This document shows positions 10,801 to 25,800 of a stretch of 64,000 nt of DNA, in pieces. The notes below the pieces were generated by a model. It worked only from the letters and a program-made list of their open reading frames with translations. It was not told the origin of the DNA and did no database searches. The stretch lies in assembly GCA_025617745.1 (NCBI GenBank), contig CM046854.1:62701606-62765605 (forward strand), in the 5' to 3' direction. Source of the DNA: Heliocidaris erythrogramma (Eukaryota > Echinodermata > Echinoidea > Camarodonta > Echinometridae). The position numbers were made by a program, and so were the translations under genes. The first letter of the stretch is position 1. The number at the start of each line of letters is the position of its first letter.

Positions 10801-13800
10801 ACCAACACCTGATGATGCTGAGGAGACTGTTGTGACTGTAGAAGGTAGATAAATAGAAGATGTTTACAGCGGCGGATCTATGATTTTTAATTCTGAAATA
10901 TTTCTGATAAAAAACAAAGGTCATCAACTTTGGGGGATGGGTACGCGTACGTTGTCGTTGACATGAAAATTGTTGATCATGCGGAGTCAGTCTCAGATGA
11001 TTTAATCGACATGCCATGGTTTTAGTCCACATCCTCTATGTGTACAACCAGTTCATATCAATCTTAAAATAAAATCTAGACCTTAGTGTACACCCTAAAA
11101 AGTGAAGTGCTGAAAAACGAGTGCTAATTGGAAGTTTGCACTTGACATGCTATTTCTAACACCTCACGTGCCATTTGCGTCTGGGAGATGATAAGGTGCA
11201 GAAAATTGAGTGCTAAAAGTAAGTGCTGAATGTTAGGACGCTCGTTTTGCACTTCAAGGGCCTGCTGCACAGGCATGGCGTGGTAAGTAAAAATTTAAGA
11301 CATTAAATTTAGAACTTCTGTAATTTTATGCGAATAAAGGTATCAAATAATATGATATTTACATTAATCTTTGTGGTGGTGGATATGAAACATGATGAAA
11401 AGCAATGAAGTGGAAATGCCATGTTTCAGCATGTGTGGTGTGGCCAAACGTCTACGGTACGCGTTGTCGTTGATATGAAAATTGTTGATCATGAGGGATC
11501 AGCAAGGCATGGGGCGCGATCGACCGCGCAGGCCGGGCCCGGGAAGTTTGGAAGGCGGTGTGTGTGCTTTTTTTTTCGTCACGATTGTGGATTGCCGAAA
11601 TGGAACAATTAAACCTCCGGAATTGCCACTTAAATCCACATGCCATGGTTTTAGTCCACATCATCATGTATACAAGCAGTTCATATCAATCTAAAAATAA
11701 AATCTAGACCTTAGTGTAGGGCTGTTTAACAGACTGTAGAAGGGTGAGTTCTCAGCACTACAGGTGTGATTTTGTGCATACTGTTTGTGTATGTAGGCCT
11801 ACTATATTGGGTGCAAAAGTGTTACCACTAGTAGTGCCGTTTTGGGGGCTCTAAAATGGGTTATTTAATGCACTAAAAGTGTGGTTTTTTTGCGAGCTGC
11901 ATGCGTCTAATAGCACCAAAAGTGTAAAAAAGCTTACACTTAAAGTGTTTAAAGTAGCACTAGGACTGGTGTTGAAGTATAGCACTTGTACAAGTGCTAC
12001 TTTAGCACAATTTGTGCAGTCCCTATGCGTGCCCTTAGAGGTACTGCCTCCAAATCTTGAGGTGCTAAAAATAGCACTTGAGTTTTTATAGTGTAGGGTT
12101 GTTTTATAACAAACTATAGAAGAGTGAGTTTTCAACACTACAGGTGTGATTTCGTGCATACCGTTTGTGTGTGTTCTTTAGCACTATATTGGGTCCAAAA
12201 AAGTTTGCACTAGAATTGCCGTTTTGGGGGCTCTAAAATGGGTTATTTAATGCCCTAGAAGTGAGGTTTTTTGCGAGCTGCATGCGTCTAATAGCACCAG
12301 AAGTGTAAAAAGGCTTACACTTAAAGTGTTTAAAGTAGCACTTGGTGCTGAATTATAGCACTTGTACAAGTGCTACTTTAGCATAGTTTGTGCAGTCCCA
12401 ATGCGTGCCCTTACAGGTGCTGCCTCCATATCTTGAGGTGCTAAAAATAGTACTTGATTTTTTTGAAGGAAAACAAATAAAGAAAATAGAAAGGTCATCA
12501 CAGGAGGTGTCTTTTTACTGCAAATTTTCTTATGCCACTCTTATGCCGTTTCAAAATGGGGGGGGGGGGGGGGGGGCAGGGCGCACAGAACCCATGAATC
12601 TGTCACTGGTTTTGATCGAACATGCAAATCTAAAAATGATCTATGTTCTTCATATATTTTCTACCTCCTTCTTAATATATGTTATACTCTTATTGTGTCA
12701 CACAGCGTTAAAACATTATTTTCACTATTATTTAGAAGTGCAACCTCTTTGAAGAGGTGTGTCTCGTCCCAACTTGTTTTGAAGCAAATGTCCTTATAGA
12801 CATTTAAATTCTATAGCGTATGCGCTATCGAAAAGCTTTAAAGATCTTCTTCAACATTAACATTATTATGCAAGGAAGTGTAGCGACTAAACCAGACGAT
12901 ATTCAATATAGGGATGGGGAAACTGTATTATGCAGCACATCAGAGAGATGAAACCATTGCTCATTGTTTAATACACGTTTGTTTTAGAAATTGCATATCA
13001 TTATAATTAGAACTATTATTTATTAATATTTACATTATTATTATTATTCTTATCACTATCATTATTATTATGATTACTATTTACCAGTTCTTCTCCTTCT
13101 GTTGTTTTATAGTTGGATCATCCCCACAGCCTATTATGTTGACATGTAATGACACCCACTACCAAGCAATATGTGATGCTGAAGAGAGTAAACCAGCAGA
13201 AACTATAACATGGATCTTAGATGGTGACGAACAATCTGATGGCATAGTGGTAATATACATTCGAGTTACTCTACCTCTATTTAGCAGGAGGAGCAATTTT
13301 ACATTTCTAGCAACCCGAGAGAACTTCAAAGTGGAATTGGTGTGTAACATCGATGGTCATCAAGTAACAAGATTGGATAGACAAGAATCAAGACTTGTGG
13401 ATTGTCATAGTAAGTATGAATTGTTTAAAGAAGAAACAACAAAAAGATAAAATCAATATTCTGATAGAGAAAATTGCAATGTTAAATCAACCTTGCGTTT
13501 CAACTACCCCACTCCCCTCTCAAATGAAGACATAGAGCCACATATTATAGCAAGAAGAGAGCATTTGATCAGATATGTTACTGATCAGTCAAGTTCATTT
13601 TATATCTATTTTGTAATTCAGCTCTTTGATCCAAATTCATAGTTGACATTGTTTTGTTTTTGTTCTTTTTGTTTTCATTATTTATTTATTCATGATAACA
13701 GTGCTAAATGAGCAATAATTGTGGCATTGTCTACACACTTAGAAAAAAAGGTTCAGCTTTGCACCCTAAATGCAACACTGGCAGCACCTTTTTGGGTGCA

Positions 13801-16800
13801 ATCTTGCACCCTACATGAAAAGGGTGCAAAAAATGCACTTTTTTGTTCTTGTTTGCACCCTTTAATGCCCGTTTACACCCTAAAAGGTGCAACTTTGCAC
13901 CTTTAAGGGTGCATACATTTTTGCATCCAAAGGGTGCAAATTTGTACCTTTTCTAAAAGGTACAACTCTGCACCCTTTAAGGGTGCAAAATGTAGCAAAC
14001 TGCACCCTTAAAAGTGCAAAAAGCTTCTGTTGGTGCAAAGTTGCACCAAAAAAGGTGCTGCCAGTGTTGCATTTGAAGGGTGCAAAATTGTACTTTTATT
14101 TCTAAGTGTGTACACTACATTAATAGTGTGCCGTTATATCTAACATTTCTATATAAACTCGACATGAGAGGCGGTGACAATTAGTTTAAAATTACTTTGT
14201 TTTCAGAAAAGTACTTAGGATTGTGAAAAAGTGAGATTTCATTAGGTTACATTGATTTGATTTTGTTTGTCCCTTGTTTTGTTTTGTTTTGTTTTTAATT
14301 CTTTCCCTAATTGTTAAGAAACATTTGTTAGCTTTCCAGAACTACATACTTATACATAAAGATTTGTGCTTTTCAAAAATTTTATTATTATAATTTTGTG
14401 TTTGTGATCATTCCAACAATTTATCAAGATGATTAACTTTTGAATTGTACTTTGTGTTCTCCTTTACTCATACGGGTCTTCCACAATCTGGAAGCATTGA
14501 TATTATAATAGATGTTCAAGAATCAACTCTTTTTGTGACGTGTGGAAGGAGTACTACAGTTGACCAAGCTACTCCAGCTATCACTAACTTCTATATCTAC
14601 TCCAATGGTACACTGATACCCAAGTCTACAGATTCAGTTAACACTGTCACTGTACCAAAGCCTGAGCAGAATACAGAGTTCAGATGTGAAGCTGGTAATT
14701 ACCTTGGAAATACAACAACTGAAACAACATATGAGCCTGGCAGTAAGTGAATTTCTATTTGTAGGTTGTGTGTAAGTGACTGAGAGATGTGTGTTAGTTT
14801 TGTTACACCACAGTGACTATGGGGTGAGTGCCATCTGTAGGCTGTGCTTCTTCCAAAAAAGTCTATTTGAAGGATCCAATTATAATTACATGACGTCATA
14901 CGTGCTTTAATTACAAAAGTATTCCGTCTGATCCTATAATTCTTTTTCATTTACTATTATTGATATAATTCTACTTTCTTTTTTCACTTTGCCATGTTGA
15001 GTAAATGTAATTCAAGAGATTGTATTGGAAATGTTTTGCCTAGTGTCACTAAAAGCAAGTGTCAGTAATATGGGGAAAGTGAAATCCTTTACATTTTTGT
15101 GATATATGTTATAGACATTTACTCAAATTAATTGTGTAAAGATAACGCAGAAAGCTGAAACATTCATCAGGCATCTTCTGATGTCAGTTTTAGTGGCAGG
15201 CAGGTCAGAGGGCATAATAGCCATATAAAGCCTAGGCAACTTTCATGTCATGGTAAAATGCATTGCTTTAGTGGCATTAAGCTTAATGACTTTGAAAGGT
15301 GCAATGATGTGTGGACTCTGGGGAATTTTAGGTCTGCTGTTTTTTTTATAATCATCCTGTATGTGATTGAAGTTTATACTTATTGAATACAGCTGGATTG
15401 AAGTCTGAATCATTATGATTGTGATATTGTTTTAAATGTTTGTATTTGTTTGAGTGATAGCCTGCGATGTGTGGAGCTTTTTGTTTGCGAATTGGGCTTT
15501 GTAAACTTAATGCATTGTTCTGTTTATACTTTTTCATCAAGATTTTCATCAATTTCATGTCAGGTATTTTTTATACTCATGTTTTCTCCCTCCAACTCCT
15601 TGATGCATCATTCTATTCACTTGTTTTTATTTTCATTACATGTTTGTAAGTTGTCTTTATTATTCGTATGCTCAGAGTTTAATCTGAAAAATGCATACCT
15701 AAAGCTGATTAGAAGCTATATCATATAAATGCCAACAATGGTATCAAATCCCTTTTAAGTAACCACTAGAATAAAAAAAAAATCTTGATGAAAAGAATAT
15801 TACTTTTACTTTTACAAAGCATTATCATTCTGGTTCAAACTTTCAGGAATGTTCTTTTTCTAACATTCTAAGTCAAATCAATAAACAAATTCAGCAACTG
15901 TCACACCAGTGTCAATATGTTAAGAGATATGTTAAGAGAATGGTATTCATAAATGCACGAAATTGTGCATTACATCCATACAAACATGTGTGAGTAAATG
16001 TACAGTAAATGTTGACATACAGTACATGTATATCTTCAACTAAACTTGCTGTCTTAGTATCCTGTTTCTACATCAGAAGAACAGCCTTTGCTGAAGAGGG
16101 TGATCCAGCCCATGTTTGGAAAATAAATAAAAAAAATAAATAAATAAAATAAAAAGGTAATGAAAATTAGTGAATATGACAGAGGAAATGACTTAGGGAT
16201 GAAAATGATGTACGTTTTAAGTATAGTTGTACACATCTTTTTTTTCTTCATTGATTATTTTTGTTCAGTCATTCTCATTAAATTGTAAAAAGGGAAATCC
16301 AATCTTAATGGTTAGTTGCTCCGAAAGAAAGCAGAAAAATCAGAGATGCAGATTGGTGAAAGTTTGAACGAAATCGGACACCAAATACGAAAGCTATGAT
16401 TTTTTTGAAGGTTATAATCATTATTCACAGGGGAATTTCAAATTGGCCTATTCGGTAATGCCACTGTGATGTAGCGGAGGAAAACTGTCCAATTGTTCCA
16501 ACACAAAAAAATGTGACTAAAATGTCAAATTTTCAAAAAATAATTCTCCGTTGGATCGTTTTCTTTTATGAGGTTCTATAACAATTTGCTATTTATATAT
16601 TTTAGTACTGTCCCGAGGGGAAAGGCGTTTAGGAGAAAACTGCAAATTAATGATATTTAAGTATACAACAAATGCGAGAGTTGACTGCCGACATGTCACA
16701 ATCGTCTCACCAAATTGCAATTTGAAATTCGCATAAATTGATCTCATTTTTCAAACATCCATGACTTTCTTATTTCTTGTCCGAATTCTTGCAAACTTTC

Positions 16801-19800
16801 ACCGTCTAATTTTCTATTCTATCAATATTTCTTTACTTATGCTTATTTATAAATTTCCATGATAATTTCTGTAATTCGTCTTTCATCTTTTATATTGTGG
16901 ATATTATTATTTAGGCTTATTATTTTATTAATTCAGCGTTGTTTACATATAATATAATTTTACCCTCCTCAGAAGAAATTAAATTAAAATCCAACCTTAA
17001 TGGCTTGTTGCTCTGACGGAAAACAAACAATCCTCGAGAAACTGACTGAGAAATTTTGAACGAAATCGGTCGAGCAATATGAAAGTTATGATTTAAAAGT
17101 TGTTATCACCAAATATTATCAAATTTCGAATTTCGAATTGGCCGAATAGGTAATGTCACTGTGATGTTGCGTCGGACAAGTCTCCCGTCTGTTCCAACAT
17201 ACAACATGACTAAAATGTAATTTTAAAAATGTATTGCTATGTGGGATATTTTTATTTTATATGTTGAGTACTGCCCCGAGGGTAAAGGCGCTTAGAAGAA
17301 AACCAGTAATGTATGACATGTTAGTGTACCGTCAAACGGGAGAGTTGAATATATCACAATTGACTGACCAGATTTCCAAGTTTGAGATTCGCATAGTTTT
17401 AGTGATCTCATTGTTTCAAAATTCATAACTTTCTTGTCTGATTTCTTGTCCTTTAATTTATAATTTTACCCTCCACATGGCAACCTCAATAGACGGTCTG
17501 GTAACCCCTGGCCAAGGAAATTTTTGTGTGCATTTCGATATTATCATGAATTAATATACAAATATCTACACATGTACATATGTTTGAGTCCATGCATTAT
17601 GAATGTTGAAAAATAAGTATTTCAGCACACCTTTTTGGAACACTTCTAGAAAATATATTTATATATTACTTTTGTCAAAATCATATAACACATGACAGTC
17701 ATCATGGAAACTATGAAGATGCAACAAGAACATGTCCATTGGCAACATGGACATTAAATTGAGCATGAACATTAAAATTGAACACAGACACATTCTAAAA
17801 AGATATTGGACAGAGAGGTGTTGATACATCAATATACACCATGCAAATAATGCACGAAATGGGGCAGAGCATGACAAGAATGCCACATGGTACTCTTTAA
17901 TTTTATTTTAACTTTTCGTTTTCTTGGAGGCTATTTTTCTACACCCCCTTTTTTATTTGTTTTATTTTCTCGTTGCTCTCTTCATATTTCATAAACAGGA
18001 CACACCATCCTTTCTCCAACGATAGGTATGCCGATCTTTTTTTCAGTGCTATCGTTCGGATGTCATTTTCACTATAAAACAAACCCTTTGTGTGCTTTAT
18101 TATTCACACACACAAAATGCTTTTCAATTTCTGATAAATTATACTAAATTTAGTTCAAATAGAAATAGATGTTACTGAAGAATGTGATTATTTCCTTAAT
18201 TTTTTGCTTTTATATGATTTTAGTACATTTATATTATCATGGAAATAGTTTATAAGAAGTTCCCTATTATAGGTTTTCCTGTCATACATGTACTCCTGTG
18301 TCATAGTCATCTGCTTTCTCTATTTCATCGACATTTCTATGTCACCTTGTTTGATTACCTGTCCACCCATTTCATGTACAGACACTCACATTAAAACTTG
18401 TGATTCCTCATGCATGTTATTTCTTGGCCGAAAATATGCATGTCCTAATATACGCATGTTCTCATAATTGTAGGCATATTAACATGTGCCACTAACCTTG
18501 TAAGGAATTCATAGTATTTAGTATCCATAGTTACTGTACTGTTCATTTTGAGCTCATTATGCACCTTTATGTGAATGTGAAGCAAATGTTTTTATGTTGA
18601 ACCACAAAGCACAAGATACTTTCATAAGTTGCATTTGAAATTGCTAATGAATTGTTTCTAGAGATATTGTTAATTCCGCTTTCAAAGTTAGTTACCTTTC
18701 CTCTATATGTAATTCCTTTTGAACCTAACTTTGACTTTTGATAATTTACCTTGCCTTAAATTTAAAAAAAAATGATACTCTTAGCGTTAACATAAAGGTT
18801 GTCGTCTAGTTGCTATAGGAAATAATTTGAAAGATGCACTTAACCTACTGATAATCTGTGATATATGCGAAATAACTTATAATAAAATTATATATATAAT
18901 AATGCCTCCTTGTACGGATAAAAAGTACCTATAGATTTTGATTATCTTAGACATATTGCCATTGGTCTGGACTTTGACAAATTTGACTAAGTGACTTTTT
19001 TAAAGGCTAAGTTTTATCATTGAAATTGACAACAAATATCACCCAAATATGGCAATAAAGTTCACGTATATATTCTAGCAATATCAGCACCGATTACACA
19101 GAAGGAACTACTACTCCAGACTCAAAAGGTGATGGTATTCTTTTTCAAGATAATTCAATTAATTGTCTAGGTTTTATTTTTTCAATGAATTGAAGTTTTA
19201 CATCATCTGTCTTTGACTAAGTGATTCAGAAAAGGAGAGGAAAAATGTTTTACTTGAATAAAAAGCTGTACAAAAAGGCCTTTGAAAATGTGTCTGGGTG
19301 AGGTAAAAGCCATGACAAATACATGTAAAATGGTAAGATAAACAGCCCATAACTGTTTATCTCAAAAGTAAAACCATGAATTAAGAATCATGTTTATAAA
19401 ATATATTTCCAACTAATAGCATAAATAGGTAAATAATTTCTTGGTACTACAAAATTTCAATATGGCACGAAAAAGAGACATGATAACGAAGCTTTTCGAC
19501 CTGCACTGATAACCTGATGAGTGCAGGTCGAAAAGCTTCGTTATCATGTCTCTTTTTTCGTGCCATATAAATTAGTAAATTAATATAACAAACGGAAAGG
19601 AAATCAATTGTTCTGTATTCCCTGTTCAGAATTCTATTAATGAATAATGAGTGGCGATCCCACCGGTGGTGGACATGGACCTTAAAATTTAAAATTTGGT
19701 ATTTGACTTCACTATGAACATTTTCTTTGGCCTACATAACTTGCAGAAACTTGCGCACACATTCGAAACCGTCATCAGTGGTTTACATGAAGGAAAAAAA

Positions 19801-22800
19801 AATCATTACTAAAAGTTAGAAAATGTTACAAATCAGCTATTTCTACACAATTTTGTGATGGTTTGCCTGAAAACTATGCATTTTAATATTGCTTATCTGA
19901 AAGTAAAATATCCAAAGATTTTTCCAGGATAAATGTAAAATTTAAATTTAAACTATATACATGCTTCTTGAGATAATCAAATGGTCAGTTTTCATCCAGT
20001 TGCTTGCGATAATATAACTTGTGATCCTTTTATTTTCCTTTTTTAAAATTAAATTTTATTTTGTTTAAATTTATTGATTTATCTATTCTTCTTTTTTTAT
20101 TGATCATTATTTTTTTTTCTGTCTCGGGGAAGAAAAATATATAATCGCACCGGCCTTTCATTCATTTAATTTTAAACTTGAGGAGGAAAACTTTACAGCA
20201 GCTTAGAATTGTTAGTATCTTGCTTTAACATTCATTGAACCTCAGAAACCTGACAAAAATTGTTTTGGGATTTACCAAAACTGTACTTGAAAGTTAACAA
20301 CGTAAGCAACATCGGATGGGCATTTATTCAGAAAGGATTGCAAACGGTGTTTTTATTATTATGAGTTTGATGACAAGGGTCGTGAAAACTGAACAGTAAA
20401 TATTAGCACACCCATTTTTGCCTTTATGTATTGAAAAGACTAGGTTGGACCGTACCCACAGTGCTCATGTTTATGTTACACAGAACAGACTCATAAAGTC
20501 TATGAAGAAGCGATTTTGATCATGTTGATTGAAATATATTCCTTCATGCTCTAAAAGTAATCACTGATGTGCTACTAATTAAATACAAGCTTTAAAGAAA
20601 GGGCAATGCAATATTCGTAATAAGTCGATTTGTGTGAAGGTAGAAAATTTGGAGAAACAGGATGATGTAAGTTTAAAAGAAATTGGTCAAAGAATAAGAA
20701 ATTTAGGAATGTTTGAAACATTAGATCACTAAATGTGTGCAATTCTCACACTGGTCAGTTGACGAGTCGATTGTGACGTATCCCCGGGTTTTTTCGTGCA
20801 CTAAATTATCATTTATGTACTTTATATACTTTATCTTCTATGTATTGGGTGTCAAGCATGTGCTTTTATGGGCATCCTAATCATTTAAACTGCATTTGCA
20901 ATGTTTGTAACATGTATGATTTGTATATTTGATTTGATTTTAAATGATTGAATAAACTGAACTGAACTGAACTGAATTAATTTCGTTTTCTCCTGGGCGA
21001 CTTTTACCTCGGGGCAGTAATCAAAATATATTGTAGATAGCAAATTGTTCACTACAAGAAAAACAAAATCCTACAGAGAAATAAACAGAAGTTTCCTAAA
21101 GTCATTTTGTGTGTGGGAGCAAAGAAAAGAGTTGTCCGTCACTATACAACACAATGCCAGTAGCGATTCCGCCAATTTGAAATTCCCGTATATATAGTCA
21201 GATAGATTCTGCGAATTTGTTCAAACTTTAATCTCATCGGCTGTTCTGATTTTTTCTTTCTTTCAGAATAATTTGCATTTAAGGTGGGAATTCCCTTTAC
21301 TGATGATAACTGCTATTCAAGGTTCCTTGTTGACAATGTATCATCAGTGAATCTTGAAAATTATATCGCTGTGAACTTAACTAGTGTTTTTTAATATACA
21401 CTCAGAATTCCATCAGAAACTAATTTGAAAATCATTCTTTTCAAAGAACCAGTACATCGTGGAAAATAATTACAAATAAATGATATTTGTGATTTCTTCA
21501 CGATGTATTTTTGTTCGTTTAAAGAATAAGTGATATACATTTACTCTGACCTGTTGTAAAAATACCGATTGGCCGAATCGGTGATGTCACTGTGATGTAA
21601 TGGCGGACAACTTCCCCATTTGCTCCAACACACACAATAACTAAAATGTCATTTTTTTTTTCAAAATGTAATACACAGTAAGATCTTTTTTTGCAATGAG
21701 GACCTATGAAAATGTGATATCTACAATATATTTTGAGTACTTCCTTGAGAGAAATTGCGCCCAGGAGAAAATTTGTAATATTTTAGTGCACCACAAATGG
21801 GAGAGTTGACCGCAAATATGTCACAATCGATTCACCAAATTGCCAATTTCAGATTCACATATATTTAGTGATCTCATTTTTCAAACAGCCATAACTTTGT
21901 TATTCCTTGTCGGATTTCTTTCAAACTTAAACTAACCTGTTTTTCTTATTTTCCTGCTTTCGCACAAATCATCTTATTACCAATGTTGGACCTTTAATGA
22001 ATATTTCCAAAGTAGAGGCTGCTTTGAAAAATAACGGTTGATAGCTACACATTATTATTTTCACTCTCTCTTTACCACAGGAACAGCTACTAGGCCTGCA
22101 GAACCCGAAAATGGTAAAATGGGTCATTTATTTTTCTTAATTAGTTTCACAATTGTAGCTTATAATCCTGTAACTTACAATGAAGACCAACGTAGTCGTG
22201 ACAAGTCGTAGCTTTTAAATATAATTTCAATTTCGAAGGATAAAGAGAATGAACTTTTGGAAGACGAAGAAAGAGAGAATCCACTGCATGGGCGTAAATC
22301 TGCAAGAATTTCTTTTAAACTGGAGGGGGGGGGGGGGATGACCATTCATGGAGAGCAAAGCCATCCCCCTGATGAAAAGGAGGAATGTATGGATTTACGC
22401 AAATGCTCCACCGTGAGTACTAATATTTCTGTCGCCTTTAGCGTTTAATTTTTTTCTTATTACGCAACTCAAAATTTGCAACGTGGCCTTCTACCAAGAA
22501 TTTAAATCTTACACTTCAATATCCATGAATGGTACATAATTGATATCTCTCTTCCCAGTGTCAGAACTATTCACTAACAACCATACTCCGACAGAAAATA
22601 AAGGAGGTAGGTGCTTTTTGAAATGAAATCTTTAAGCTGATAGTAAACATTGTTTACACTTTCATTATCATAATTATACTGTTCATTCATTCATTCAGTA
22701 TGATATAACGACAAATAAAATATCATGAGTGAAGCAATATTCCTATTGAAGAGAAAGGTCATATATTTTAAATCAGTTATTGTATAGTACAGTGCGTCCC

Positions 22801-25800
22801 AGGAATAAAAAAAACAACAACACGAAACTCTAAACAAATGGTTATTGTTGTCAAGCTATGTGCTCTATAAATCTAATTATCTTTTTCCCCACATAGTAGA
22901 GGTAATATGCTTTGAAAAGATACATTGATGGCAACAATCTGAACGTGCATTACCGAGCCCCATCGTTTTGAAATTGGTAAAAACCCAGTTGTATCAGATT
23001 TTGGTAAAACTGTGAAAACGTTTCATTCACACGCGAACTTGATCTGAAAAAAACAAACAAAATAACTTTAAAACCATATGAGAGGATTGGCTTCATATTG
23101 TTCTTTCAATACTTAGGGCCCCATCATTATAGACAAATTAATGTTGATGTCGAGGGTAAAGTCATCCTAACGTTTTCAGGGTTTTACCCAAAGCTGGCAC
23201 AAATTGATTTTTACTTGCCATTTTCAAAACGAAGTTGCTCTGTGAAGCGAGTATGGATTAGTGCCATCAAGGTATCATTTGAAAGGATATTACTTCTGCT
23301 TTATAATAAACAAGAAATTTAATTTATACATGTATAAATTTATACATCCTTAGTTCCCAATAATCATTTGTTTTTCGGGTTTTTTTCTGGGACACATTGT
23401 ATAGGTCATTAAACAAAATGAATGTGGAGAAGAAGTATAGTATAACGTTGAACTTTGATCAAAATGTTTCCCTATGTTTAAATGGAAGTGCATTTGTCTA
23501 GCCATGAGACCATGTTCAAACATATCATATGAAAACTCAAGACGGGTTGGTGAAATTTAATCCACTGGGCATGACATGTTCTTTCAACTTCCTTATTAGA
23601 ACTTGCTTGTAGGTATTGGCTTTGGGTTAAATTTACCTAAATGATATTCATATAGATTGAGAAATCATGCATAAAGGGAGGGGGGGGGGGGTGTTAAAAG
23701 GCAAGGTGTCTTTTTTGTTTACAAGATATCTTATTCTTATTATGTATAGAATATTCAAATATCCAGTTGGATACTTTACTCGATTTATGTGCTTATTTTG
23801 TCACCGTTTTGTAACTTCTTGAAATAATAGCTAAGATCATGCGCGATAATTTTAAAACAATAATATGCACTCTAAAGTGATGTTAAATCTGTACCCAACA
23901 CCAATCATATATCGTTATTACCATCTCTGTACAGAACCTTAGGGAAAGGACTAGACGTACAAGCTTTTATTCACATCATAGTTTAGCTATACGAATGTAT
24001 GATCTTGACCGATGTAAAAGTAATTTTTGCCCTTGACTCCTATACATGACTCAACCAAGTCATAAAATATGCCATTTTAGATGTGCTACACAAACAACAG
24101 AAATATCAATATCAAATGGCATGCATTGATACAAGCAACGTATATTGTTCCCATGTTACTTCAGCAAATATTAGGACAAGTATATTTGTGTATACAGACC
24201 AGGGTCTAAAGTTCAAATGATACCATGGTTGAACTGGTACATCACATTACTTGAGAACACACAGAATATAGTTCCTTAATTTCATAAGAGGGTTCCTGTT
24301 TTGAGGGGAATGAACTGAAAGGGGAATCCCCCCTGAATCTTTCAACTTATACGGTTGAAATTTCATTGCAGAAAAATTGAAAGTTGAAGCTTGATGGAAT
24401 TTGAACGATTTCCCCATCTCTTTATGGTCTTTTCTAGTCGAAAAAGAAAGAAAGAAAAAATAAAAAAATAATAATAACACGAAGAAAAAAACAAACATCT
24501 GTACTTATATTTTGTGTGTTTTCTGTTCAAATATATATACTGATATACCTTCAATTCTTAATTGTGTAATCTATCTAATTCACGTATCATGATCTAGTAC
24601 TTATGAAGATGGGGTAAATAGTAAATCTCATAGAGTATAGCGTTTAGCTCTAGATTTGTATGTAACATTGTATATTTCAGAGCCCACACCATGTATCTGT
24701 AAGCCAGCTGGACTAAGTTCCGGAGCTTCTACAGGCATTGCTGTCTTGTCAGTCCTCTTGGTGGGGTCTATCATCATCAATGTTATTCAGTTTATCGTGT
24801 GGAGGAGACATGGAACTAAACCAGGTTTATTAATGGATTGGGCACTATACCATATATTATACAGATGAAACATAAAGGAAGAAATAAATATGAAGGTTTA
24901 GTGTTGACAATTTCGGAATAACTTTATGATGATACCTGAATCAGTTTTTACCTCTAGATGCTCTACTGCAGTACCTACAGTGCAAGTACTTTGACAACCA
25001 AAATATATTTTTGAATTTTTGTTCTTTTTTATAGATATGTCAGTTCAAATCATATCAATCTACGTGCGTTTTAGGATATGAATGGGTTATAGATGCCATC
25101 GTCAGTATGTAATGTGCTATAGGCCTACACGTGTACATGTAAAAGGGGTATCTCCAAGAGAAGAGGAAATGAATTCAGGAATATTTGGTGGTTTTAAACT
25201 GGCATCTTGTGTATATTCAGATATTGTATCTTCCTAAATCTTATGCCATGTATTGAATGAAAACTTCGAAGTTATATGACGTGTCCAATTACAAGGTGCA
25301 TGATGTGTTGACGTAATGTTGTTGGACGACATTACCTATGCATAATACTAGAAATTAATAGTATGGATATTGTTTATTTATTCTGGCAAAAAAGACGAGT
25401 TATGATAATAGTCATCTTCCATCCCTTGATTGATGTGGTGTTTTAGATCATTCCATGAATTACTTTTCTTAATGTACAAGGCCTAAGTATACAACATCAC
25501 TAGCTCAGATAAGACATGCAGGAGAACCGTTTTATTCCATGTTGATCATAAATCAATGCACTTTTATGTTAAGAAAACACACATATTCTTGATTTCTCAT
25601 TTTACAGGTTTCGGAGAGTCTCAGAAAACTGCTTGCAGGTTAGGCTTAAAAAGATGGATTCATGTTTAATATTTGAAGTATATGTATAAGTTCCTCAACG
25701 AGTGCTACGTAGTATAGAGTATGAAACCTGATGCATTTTTAAATGAAAACAGAATCACTTATTCTTTGTTATCAGGAAATACATGTCAAAATATCAAAAT

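Noticed and set aside
23098-23322. 74-codon open frame in a gene B intron
   Set aside because: No recognisable domain, no splice context that fits phase 1-1, and no counterpart seen in gene C.
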